DNA of 21,393 nt from WRMR01 sp031548645 (GTDB lineage Bacteria; Planctomycetota; Planctomycetia; Pirellulales; Thermoguttaceae): positions 1 to 21,393 of the forward strand of contig JAVBQX010000042.1 in NCBI GenBank assembly GCA_031548645.1. The letters run 5' to 3'. Both the position numbers and the translations under genes were made by a program. Positions 15,287 to 21,393 of this stretch are shown one piece after another (position 1 is the first letter of the stretch; the number at the start of each line of letters is the position of its first letter). The notes under the pieces are model-generated. The model had not been told where the DNA came from. It saw only the letters and a program-made list of their open reading frames with translations, and did not search any database.

Positions 15287-17392
15287 TTATTTTTCTTTGC
15301 TGTAGCGTAACGCGTACATGATTTTGCCGATGTTGCGGACCGCCTCAATCGTTTCGGGATAAGGCGAGTCGCACGAGGTCAGCAGCCCGATCTGGTAATT
15401 TTCGCCGTCCCCGCGGCCCGTCGTCGCCTGGTCCATGTATTGGAACCAGTGCGTCCCGACGAGGTACGGATTTTTGAGCGCCGAAGTCACGTACTTTTGA
15501 TATGCCCTGGCCCGTGATTCCTGCGATTCGACCGGGCAAAGGCCCGTGTGAAACATCCCGCGATCCAGCGCGCCGAAATGAAACTCGCCGATGACACACG
15601 GCTTGTCGATTCCTTCCGGCAGCGAGAAATCGCCGAGATCGTACTGGTATTTGTTGAAGCTGATCACGTCGCAATATTTTGCCGCCTCAACCGTGGCGAC
15701 GCTGTTTCCCCAAGCGAAACGGCAGCCGAGATACAACTTGTCGGGGCAGGCCGCTTTCAATTCTTCCTTGATGACCCGGAAATATTGGCCGGCGATCAAC
15801 CGATAACCGTCGAGCAGGTCGTCCCGGGCGAGCTTTTCGTTCGGCTTTGCGGTCGACAGCCGCAGGTCGTCCCAGTTTGCGTACTTGCTTTGCCACACCG
15901 CGTTCAGTTTTTCGATGTCGCCGTATTTTTCCTTGAGGCGGTCCGTCACGGCGGCTTTCGCCGGTTGGTCGGCGGGGGACATCAGGGCCGCGAAGGCCAG
16001 CGAAGTTTCGTCGCCCCAACTGATTTCGTTTTGCACGAAATAGCCGATGCACCAGGGATCGGTACCCGAGGTTTTGGCGGCCCGTTCGGCCGACGCTTTG
16101 ATCGTTTCGCGGAATCGCGGGTCGAAGGGGTCGACGAATTTCCCCCAATATCCCTCGCTGCCGCGAATCGGTTGGGCGTCGACGTGCAGCGTCTCGGTAT
16201 ACGGCGTGCGCTGCATTCGGTAAAACTGCGGCGACGACCAGTTTGCGATCGTGTTCATGCCCCAGCTTCGAAGGCGGCGATGCACGAGATCATTGTACGT
16301 TTCGGCCCAGTTTTCGCCGTATTTGCGGATGATGTTCGCCTTTGAAAAATCGAAGGTTTGGTAGACGCCGCGGCCTTCATAATAATTGTGCGGGGCCCAG
16401 TTGCCGGTTCCGTAGCACGAAGCGAAGGCTCCTTCCCGCGGCGGCAGTTCGGCGTAATAAAACTCGCGGTCGGTGATCGGCGTGACCGCGTTTCCGGTGA
16501 TGACGCAGTCGGTTCCGTGCGACCAGAACAGGCGGCCTTCAGGATCGACCAGCCACCACTTACTGTCGAGTTTCTCCGTGCGGAAATGGCCCGTCGCTTT
16601 GAGTTTCGGCCCCGCCGTCCAGCCGCCGTATCGATTGCGGTCTTTCGGCGACGGGTTGGCCGCGAGATCGGTCTGTTCCGCCTCGAAAGCCTTTTTCAGG
16701 TCGTCGTCACCGTGTATTTTTCCCGGCCAGTCGCGATGCTTGAATTGCCCGTACTTGTCGATCATCGGGAAAAACTCGTCCGCCGGAATACTTGCCAAGT
16801 CCGACGCTTCCGTCGGCTCCGCGGAGATAAGGCTGACGTTCCAGTGACATTCCTTGCCCGATTGGTTCATAAACAGGATCAGTTGCGAGATTTCCGTCGG
16901 GTCGAATGTGCTGTTTTGTATAGGCTGCATTGTGAAGGGGTTGCCTCGCATGCCGAAAAACTTGTCTTTCAAGGCATCCGGCATTTTCGCGGGCAGGCGA
17001 TAGCGCCAACGCTTCGTTTCCTTCGGCGCGAGAGTCACGTCGGTCGTCGACGTATTGCGCATGTCATCCGAGGGTCGCGGCGAATCAAGCCGGCAATGCA
17101 GGGTAAGTGGACTGTCGTCAAGATTGGTCAGCACGAGCAGCATTTCGCTGTTTGGCGCGAGATTCCAATGTCCCTGCAGGACGATCCCCGGCCAACGGTT
17201 TTCGAGGCCGGTCGTCACAACGAGCGAATCTCCCTTGAGTTCGGTTGTAACACCCTGATTGGTCACGGCGTCATTTTTTTTCGTGTCAAAAAACACCGTT
17301 TTGGGGGAATCAGCGGCCAATACTGATATTGAACCGCAAATGATTTGCAGCAATAGCAATACTGTCGAAACAGAAAATATGATTTTTGTCAT
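15287..17392 (-). CDS. Secreted GH50-like (beta-agarase-related) glycoside hydrolase
   Basis: The product is 701 aa with a Sec signal peptide at residues 1-26 (hydrophobic core followed by SVLA). Residues 27-195 form a beta-rich N-terminal domain of the carbohydrate-binding or galactose-binding type. The region 260-690 matches the clan A barrel of beta-agarase/beta-galactosidase-like enzymes: WWLVDPEGRLFWSHGTDCV (279-297), a likely acid/base Glu456 in YFVQNEISWG, and a likely nucleophile Glu603 in IGEFHFGALDRG. A long GH50-type insertion lies between. The enzyme should act outside the cytoplasm on a polysaccharide; agarose is the classic GH50 substrate, but here the substrate is not known and a GH42-type relation is possible. 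Initiation at 17392 is preceded by weak CGGAAA. It is followed at 8 bp by the FHA gene. Confidence 0.82.
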   Translation of the reverse strand: MTKIIFSVSTVLLLLQIICGSISVLAADSPKTVFFDTKKNDAVTNQGVTTELKGDSLVVTTGLENRWPGIVLQGHWNLAPNSEMLLVLTNLDDSPLTLHCRLDSPRPSDDMRNTSTTDVTLAPKETKRWRYRLPAKMPDALKDKFFGMRGNPFTMQPIQNSTFDPTEISQLILFMNQSGKECHWNVSLISAEPTEASDLASIPADEFFPMIDKYGQFKHRDWPGKIHGDDDLKKAFEAEQTDLAANPSPKDRNRYGGWTAGPKLKATGHFRTEKLDSKWWLVDPEGRLFWSHGTDCVITGNAVTPITDREFYYAELPPREGAFASCYGTGNWAPHNYYEGRGVYQTFDFSKANIIRKYGENWAETYNDLVHRRLRSWGMNTIANWSSPQFYRMQRTPYTETLHVDAQPIRGSEGYWGKFVDPFDPRFRETIKASAERAAKTSGTDPWCIGYFVQNEISWGDETSLAFAALMSPADQPAKAAVTDRLKEKYGDIEKLNAVWQSKYANWDDLRLSTAKPNEKLARDDLLDGYRLIAGQYFRVIKEELKAACPDKLYLGCRFAWGNSVATVEAAKYCDVISFNKYQYDLGDFSLPEGIDKPCVIGEFHFGALDRGMFHTGLCPVESQESRARAYQKYVTSALKNPYLVGTHWFQYMDQATTGRGDGENYQIGLLTSCDSPYPETIEAVRNIGKIMYALRYSKEK

Positions 17393-17440
17393 GATATATT
17401 TCCGTAAACGGTCCGCCGCGCAGAATATGTCCCACCATTC

Positions 17441-17450
17441 TCAAATTTGA
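17441..17450. promoter_or_regulatory. 10-bp palindrome upstream of the GH50-like gene
   Basis: TCAAATTTGA is a perfect palindrome about 50 bp before the gene start and about 20 bp downstream of a candidate -10 box. It could be an operator half-site pair, though an A/T-rich palindrome of this size may be chance. Confidence 0.3.
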
Positions 17451-17469
17451 ATGAATATCATAAGGTACT

Positions 17470-17498
17470 AAAATAACCACAAGACGCGTAAAAATCAA
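17470..17498 (-). promoter_or_regulatory. Candidate sigma-70 promoter of the GH50-like gene
   Basis: Read on the - strand, TTGATT (17493-17498) and TATTTT (17470-17475) are separated by 17 bases. The distance to the start codon is about 78 bases. The match is fair. The same transcript could continue through the FHA gene and moxR. Confidence 0.35.
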
Positions 17499-17625
17499 GT
17501 GTCTTGGTCCAGCGGACAAGCATTTTTGAAAAACGGTACAAAACACAGAAAAAACGTTCGTGTACGGCATTCAAAAACGCTCTGGTCACAATAATTGCCT
17601 TTTTAAAGAAAATCGTCTCGCATTT

Positions 17626-18513
17626 TCAACGCTTGAGAATGCTCGCCTCGGGCGTGACCTTGTCCATGTTCGGCGTCAGGTCGATGTCGAATCGCCCGAC
17701 CGACCATTCGATCATCTCGCCGAAAAATTGGGCGTAATTGTCGTCTTCCCAGATGTTGTTGCGGTGACCGATCGACGTGTAGCCAGCGCGACCCTTGCCG
17801 TACATGTGGGCCCAGGTGGCCGGGAACGACGGCCGGTCGTAACTCGGGCCTTTCATGTCCTTCGTTTCCTGGATCAGAATGACGTGCAGGTCCTTGCTGA
17901 AATTCTTGAGCGCGTACCATTCGTCGAACAGCGAAAAGGCTTCCCCCTTGTCCTTGAGCCACGGGACGTCGACCGGCTGCGTGATAACCATCGGCGCTTC
18001 CTGCTGGGCATCGTGTTTAATGAATTCGCCGCCGAGCATGGTGATGTAGGGATGCACCTTCTCCTGATTTTCAAAGGGTTCGCCTTCCGTTTTCATGGAG
18101 TCCGTCGCCGCATGAAAACCGATGAACCCCTTGCCGTTTTCGACCGCCTTGAGGAAGCGTTTCATGCCTTTCTCCGAAACGGGCTTGGAACCGTCGGTCG
18201 CCTTTTCAGCCAGCAGGTTGCCGCTTGTGTAAAACGCGAAGCCGTCGAATTGGTCAAGGTCACCATCGAAAATCGTGCCGTCTTTCGTGCAGACGAATTC
18301 CATGGCGTTCTTTTTGCCCCAACGGACGAGGGCCTTGTCAGAAACGCTGGGCCCGCCGTCAATCAACTTGACCGGATCGTGTTCAAAACCCTGCGAGCGG
18401 CTGTAATACAGGATTTTCGCTTTTTTTGTTTCGGCCCCGAGGCTCATGCGGAGCGGGAACGCGGCGGTCATGGCGGCCAGACCGGCTGCGGCTAAAAAAT
18501 CACGTCGTTGCAT
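17626..18513 (-). CDS. Tat-exported ThuA-like protein
   Basis: The product is 295 aa from the ATG at 18513. That start gives a twin-arginine signal (MQRRDFLAAAGLAAMTAAF); a longer frame from 18570 would begin only three bases downstream of the candidate -10 box and can be set aside. The mature domain has the ThuA-like, glutamine-amidotransferase-type fold: KILYYSRSQGFEHD, FDGFAFYTSGNLL, GKGFIGFHAATDS, YITMLGGEFIKH, and the C-terminal RPSFPATWAHMYGKGRAGY with SIGHRNNIWEDDNY. ThuA-like proteins are linked to sugar use, trehalose in the founding case, and are numerous in Planctomycetota, often exported through Tat. The exact substrate is unknown. The gene is divergent from pfkA and lies 233 bp upstream of the GH50-like gene on the same strand. 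Confidence 0.88.
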   Translation of the reverse strand: MQRRDFLAAAGLAAMTAAFPLRMSLGAETKKAKILYYSRSQGFEHDPVKLIDGGPSVSDKALVRWGKKNAMEFVCTKDGTIFDGDLDQFDGFAFYTSGNLLAEKATDGSKPVSEKGMKRFLKAVENGKGFIGFHAATDSMKTEGEPFENQEKVHPYITMLGGEFIKHDAQQEAPMVITQPVDVPWLKDKGEAFSLFDEWYALKNFSKDLHVILIQETKDMKGPSYDRPSFPATWAHMYGKGRAGYTSIGHRNNIWEDDNYAQFFGEMIEWSVGRFDIDLTPNMDKVTPEASILKR

Positions 18514-18572
18514 TGTCGATGTTCTTATTGTGGCGGGTGAACGGTGAATAATAGGCGGAAAACAATACACGG

Positions 18573-18578
18573 ATTATA
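18573..18578 (-). promoter_or_regulatory. Extended -10 promoter of the thuA-like gene
   Basis: On the - strand the sequence is TTGGTATAAT, a consensus TATAAT with the TGn extension. The -35 region (TTTTCT at 17-bp spacing) is poor, as often seen with extended -10 promoters. It places the transcript start about 50 bases before the ATG at 18513. Confidence 0.55.
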
Positions 18579-18672
18579 CCAAATTCCAACCGCAAAGAAA
18601 ATCAGGCATGATTCCGCGAACTTTCAGGAAATAATTTAATGCTTCATAAATCAACATTCATTGCTCTTACTG

Positions 18673-18699
18673 TCGACATTATACCCCGTATGCTATAAT
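18673..18699 (+). promoter_or_regulatory. pfkA: Extended -10 promoter of pfkA
   Basis: TGCTATAAT (TATAAT at 18694-18699) is a consensus extended -10 box. TCGACA at 18673-18678 is one base from the -35 consensus but only 15 bases away. The start codon is 75 bases downstream of the -10 box, leaving room for the dyad at 18702-18730. Confidence 0.6.
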
Positions 18700-18701
18700 A
18701 C

Positions 18702-18730
18702 TGTCATGGCCGGATATCAATGACACCGGC
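18702..18730 (+). promoter_or_regulatory. Overlapping dyads in the pfkA leader
   Basis: Two interleaved inverted repeats are present: TGTCAT (18702-18707) with ATGACA (18720-18725), and GCCGG (18709-18713) with CCGGC (18726-18730). They sit at the expected transcription start and could be an operator or alternative leader hairpins. Confidence 0.4.
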
Positions 18731-18763
18731 TTGGGAGTAAAAAAATATAATTCATTAAAATAC

Positions 18764-18769
18764 AAGGAG
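18764..18769 (+). promoter_or_regulatory. pfkA: Ribosome binding site of pfkA
   Basis: AAGGAG lies five bases before the ATG at 18775 and fixes the pfkA start. Confidence 0.8.
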
Positions 18770-18774
18770 TTGGA

Positions 18775-19767
18775 ATGCGTATTGCGATATTGTGCAGCGG
18801 AGGGGACGCCCCGGGAATGAATCCCTGCCTGCGGGCCATCGTCCGTTCTGCGGTGTCGATTGAAGACGAAGTGCTGGGAATCATGCACGGATACGAGGGG
18901 CTGCTCAACGAGGAATTTTACCTCCAGCCGGACGGCACGATGTTCATGGGGCTGCGGGCCGTGTCCGGTCTGTCAAGCGTCGGCGGCACGATCCTGCACA
19001 GCAGCCGCAGCAAGCGGTTTACGACGCCCGAGGGCTTGCGGCGGGCGGTCGAGGTGCTCGAAAAATACCATGTCGACGCCCTGATCCCCATCGGCGGGAA
19101 CGGTACGCTGGCCGGGGCCCTTGAGCTTTCGAAAATCTGGAGCGGCCAGATCATCGGCCTGCCCGGCACGATCGACAACGACCTGCTTGGCACCGATGCG
19201 ACGATCGGTTTTGCCACGGCGGTCAACACGGCGGTCGAGGCCGTCGACAAGCTGCACGACACGGCGGGCAGCCACGACATGATGTTCTTCGTCGAGGTCA
19301 TGGGCCGGCATTGCGGGGACATCGCCCTGACGACGGCCATCGCGAGCGGTTCGGAAATCGTGTGCGTGCCCGAAATCCCGACCGACATCGGCAAAATCAT
19401 CCGACATCTGCACGAAATCAAGGCCCGGGGCAAGAACTCCGTGTTGGCCATCGTCGCCGAGGGGGACGACGCCGGCGGGGCCGTTGCGCTGCGTCAAAAG
19501 CTGATCGACACGGGCGAATGTCCCTACGATTCGCGCGTCGTCATTTTGGGGCACATCCAGCGCGGGGGCATCCCCGTGCCCGCAGACCGCGTTTTGGCCA
19601 CCGTGCTCGGCTGCCGCGCCATTGAGGCCCTGCATGAGGGCGAAACCGGTAAAATGGTCGGATTCGTCCAGGGCAAAGCCGCCCTCAATCCGCTGCAGGA
19701 CGTCATCGGCGAACACCGCCGCATCGACCCGCGCCTGTTGCAACTGCTCCGCGTCGTCGCGAGTTGA
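18775..19767 (+). CDS. pfkA: 6-phosphofructokinase
   Basis: Phosphofructokinase phosphorylates fructose 6-phosphate to the 1,6-bisphosphate, the committing step of glycolysis, in the cytoplasm. The 330-aa product has the whole family pattern: CSGGDAPGMN (7-16), PIGGNGT (105-111), GLPGTIDNDLLGTD (128-141) with the catalytic Asp134 and Asp136, VEVMGRHCGD, VPEIP and GHIQRGG near the substrate site. Gly110 and Gly131 correspond to the Gly104 and Gly124 positions of E. coli PfkA, which point to ATP rather than pyrophosphate as the phosphate donor. Oddly, residue 109 is Asn where ATP-type enzymes carry Asp (GGDG) and some mixed-type enzymes carry Glu (GGEG). The gene has its own promoter and strong ribosome binding site and is divergent from the thuA-like gene. 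Confidence 0.95.
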   Translation: MRIAILCSGGDAPGMNPCLRAIVRSAVSIEDEVLGIMHGYEGLLNEEFYLQPDGTMFMGLRAVSGLSSVGGTILHSSRSKRFTTPEGLRRAVEVLEKYHVDALIPIGGNGTLAGALELSKIWSGQIIGLPGTIDNDLLGTDATIGFATAVNTAVEAVDKLHDTAGSHDMMFFVEVMGRHCGDIALTTAIASGSEIVCVPEIPTDIGKIIRHLHEIKARGKNSVLAIVAEGDDAGGAVALRQKLIDTGECPYDSRVVILGHIQRGGIPVPADRVLATVLGCRAIEALHEGETGKMVGFVQGKAALNPLQDVIGEHRRIDPRLLQLLRVVAS

Positions 19768-19780
19768 GGATTCGAGACAG

Positions 19781-19809
19781 TGTGGAGTGTGGAATTTGGA
19801 GTGTGGAGT
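19781..19809 (+). repeat. Short tandem-like repeat GTGTGGAG
   Basis: The word GTGTGGA occurs three times within about 30 bases just after pfkA, with a GGAATTT interruption. Such segments are known as dispersed intergenic sequence in several bacterial genomes; here only one locus is seen. Confidence 0.5.
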
Positions 19810-19932
19810 TAAAAAGAGCCGGGGATGAAGCGTAGCGAAATCCTCGGACAAGGCGATACCAAAGCGATGGAATTGACGTTCAGCAAGGTATCATATTTTT
19901 CCTCGGCCTTTATGTCTGACATTTTTTTCAAA

Positions 19933-20103
19933 ACCTTATTTACAAAAACAAAACAACCTCAGTAGCACCGGGTCACGCTACAAACACAACCTCATTTCCC
20001 TTATTTTTTGATGAGTATGAAATGAGGTAAATAAGGTGAATTGTTATTTGGAATTTGTTGCTACTGAGGTTGTTTCGTCAAAAAAATGAGGTGAAAATGA
20101 GGT
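19933..20103. repeat. Nested inverted-repeat element upstream of trkH
   Basis: The outer arms are a 17-bp perfect inverted repeat: AAACAACCTCAGTAGCA at 19951-19967 and its reverse complement at 20059-20075. Inside, ACCTCATTT (19989-19997) pairs with AAATGAGGT (20020-20028). AAATGAGGT occurs again at 20084-20092 and 20095-20103. ACCTTATTT (19933-19941) pairs with AAATAAGGT (20029-20037). The element is A/T-rich and non-coding. It could be a small mobile element or a structured RNA/leader region of trkH. Confidence 0.8.
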
Positions 20104-20182
20104 TTTCTCAATTCCACATTTTCACGGTAATGACGAAGAAAAATTCGACAACATTGGACTACCTTTCGCACTCAGGTTTTTT

Positions 20183-21393
20183 ATGAACATCCGCCTGGTC
20201 GTCAAATTGTTGGGCAGCGTCTGTATCGCACTCGGACTGGCGATGGCCTTCAGCATTCCGTGGGCCTTCGATTATAACACGCATACCGCGGGCAAATCCC
20301 AGAACGAATACGCGCTGATCGACCTGGTCGAAGTCGCTGGGTACACCGGGCTTCTTTACTCCATGGGTATCTGTTTTGCCGTCGGGGCCGTATTGCGTTA
20401 TTTCGGTCAAAAGGCCAAACCGCTGCTTTTTCGGCGGGAAGCGATCGCCGTGGTCGTTTTTTCCTGGGTTCTCGCGACCCTGCTCGGTGCCTTGCCCTAC
20501 GTCCTCAGCGGTACGGCCCGCGCGAAACACGTCAGCGAGGAAGGCGAAACCGTCCTGGTGAAAATGACGATTTTCGACGCCATGTTCGAAAGCCAGTCGG
20601 GGTTCAGCACGACCGGCGCGACGGTGCTTTCCGACGTCGAAGACCCGGAGATGATCCCTCGCTGCATCCTGTTCTGGCGCGGCTGCACGCACTTTCTCGG
20701 CGGAATCGGCATCATCGTGTTGCTCGTCGCGATCCTCGGCCAGGGCCTGGGCGGCAAGGAGGTCCTGCGAGCCGAACGCGGCGGCTCGCCCGGCGAAGGC
20801 TCCCCGCTGGCCCGCGTGCAAAGCCTCGCCTGGTCGCTGTTCGGCATTTACGTCGTGTTGAACATCGTGCTGATCTTCATCCTGTTGCTCTTGAAACTCA
20901 GCCCCTTCGACGCGATTTGTCACGCATTTTCCGCGATGTCGACCGGCGGTTTCAGCACGCACAATCTGAGCGTCGGATATTACGCGACCGATCCCAAGTA
21001 CGACAGCGCGGCCATCGAATGGGTCCTGATCCTTTTCATGTTCCTCGGCGGGACGAACTTCGTGCTGTTTTTCTGGTGCCTTTGCGGCCAGCCGGGCCGT
21101 TTGTTCCGCGACGTCGAATGGCGAACCTATCTCGGCCTGGTGCTCGCCGCGTCCGTCGCCATCACGGTGTTCGGATTCTGGTACGGCAGTTTCGACCTGT
21201 ATGGCATGTTGAATCCGCCGCCGGTCGTCGCCGACGTGAGCGACACGGCCCTGCCGCCCGACGTGGACGGATCAGGCGTGCTGGACGACCCGAAGGTTCC
21301 CGTGTCCTACGCCTTTCGCACGTCGATGTTCCATGTCGTTTCGCTCATGACGACGACCGGTTTCGTGGCCGACCAGTACGACCGTTGGAATCC
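20183..21393 (+). CDS. trkH: TrkH-type potassium transporter subunit (3' partial)
   Basis: TrkH is the membrane-spanning subunit of the Trk K+ uptake system and normally works with the cytoplasmic gating protein TrkA. The ATG at 20183 gives a typical TrkH N-terminus (MNIRLVVKLLGSVCIALGLA). The frame is open for 403 codons to the end of the window. Three selectivity-filter segments are visible: ESQSGFSTTGATVL, AFSAMSTGGFST and VVSLMTTTGF near the right edge; the fourth is beyond it. FWRGCTHFLGGIGIIVL is another hallmark stretch. The loop before the third filter is long and rich in Pro and Asp (PPPVVADVSDTALPPDVDG). The ribosome binding site is weak (CAGG). No trkA is in the window. Confidence 0.93.
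   Translation, partial: MNIRLVVKLLGSVCIALGLAMAFSIPWAFDYNTHTAGKSQNEYALIDLVEVAGYTGLLYSMGICFAVGAVLRYFGQKAKPLLFRREAIAVVVFSWVLATLLGALPYVLSGTARAKHVSEEGETVLVKMTIFDAMFESQSGFSTTGATVLSDVEDPEMIPRCILFWRGCTHFLGGIGIIVLLVAILGQGLGGKEVLRAERGGSPGEGSPLARVQSLAWSLFGIYVVLNIVLIFILLLLKLSPFDAICHAFSAMSTGGFSTHNLSVGYYATDPKYDSAAIEWVLILFMFLGGTNFVLFFWCLCGQPGRLFRDVEWRTYLGLVLAASVAITVFGFWYGSFDLYGMLNPPPVVADVSDTALPPDVDGSGVLDDPKVPVSYAFRTSMFHVVSLMTTTGFVADQYDRWN

Larger units (their letters stand above)
19768..20182. other. Intergenic region between pfkA and trkH with repeats
   Basis: This 415-bp stretch holds no convincing gene. It begins with a GTGTGGAG tandem-like segment (19781-19809), then a hairpin-capable segment CCGGGGAT (19819-19826) paired with ATCCTCGG (19840-19847) allowing one G-U pair. 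Next is an A/T-rich region with nested inverted repeats (19933-20103, listed separately). The remaining 80 bases lead to trkH. A promoter for trkH must lie here or in the nested element, but no strong -10/-35 pair was recognised. Confidence 0.6.

Noticed and set aside
19819..19847. Rho-independent terminator after pfkA
   Set aside because: The stem is plausible but has a 13-base loop, needs a G-U pair and is not followed by a T-run; it is better described as part of a dispersed repeat.
20159..20962. A 267-codon open frame on the - strand opposite trkH
   Set aside because: The + strand frame has three TrkH selectivity-filter motifs and membrane segments, so the opposite frame is a shadow.

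Overview
The window looks like chromosomal DNA of a member of the Planctomycetota, probably of the Pirellulales/Planctomycetia type. Support for this is a DUF1559-type protein, a MoxR ATPase next to an FHA protein, a diverged GH38-like protein, a very large acidic protein of unknown function, a Tat-secreted ThuA-like protein and a GH50-like secreted enzyme, in moderately GC-rich DNA whose gaps carry dispersed repeats. The lineage call is inference from family composition; no rRNA, tRNA, CRISPR array, transposase or phage gene was seen.

Layout, left to right. Positions 1-7294 read on the + strand: the 3' part of a cupin / mannose-6-phosphate-isomerase-like gene, a 0.3 kb gap bounded by imperfect G/C-rich inverted repeats, a small DUF2007-type gene, surE (GTG start, long disordered tail), a lipoprotein gene, a small element with 30-bp perfect inverted repeats, and a 1125-aa GH38-like protein. 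Positions 7413-18513 read on the - strand; in transcription order: thuA-like, GH50-like glycoside hydrolase, FHA protein, moxR-type ATPase, DUF1559-type membrane protein, a 1408-aa unknown protein, and gcvH. Positions 18775-21393 return to the + strand: pfkA, a 415-bp gap with a nested inverted-repeat structure, and the 5' part of a trkH-type potassium transporter that runs off the window.

How the genes may work together. The secreted GH50-like enzyme and the ThuA-like protein fit carbohydrate use. The GH50-like gene, the FHA gene and the MoxR gene may share transcription, because only 8 bp separate the first two. The 1408-aa protein and gcvH also look co-transcribed (43-bp gap). pfkA and the thuA-like gene are divergent, each with an extended -10 promoter candidate. 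Most of the window is housekeeping or carbohydrate metabolism. The least explained parts are the repeat families packed into the intergenic gaps, especially the inverted pair that brackets moxR and the nested repeat before trkH, and the 1408-aa protein.
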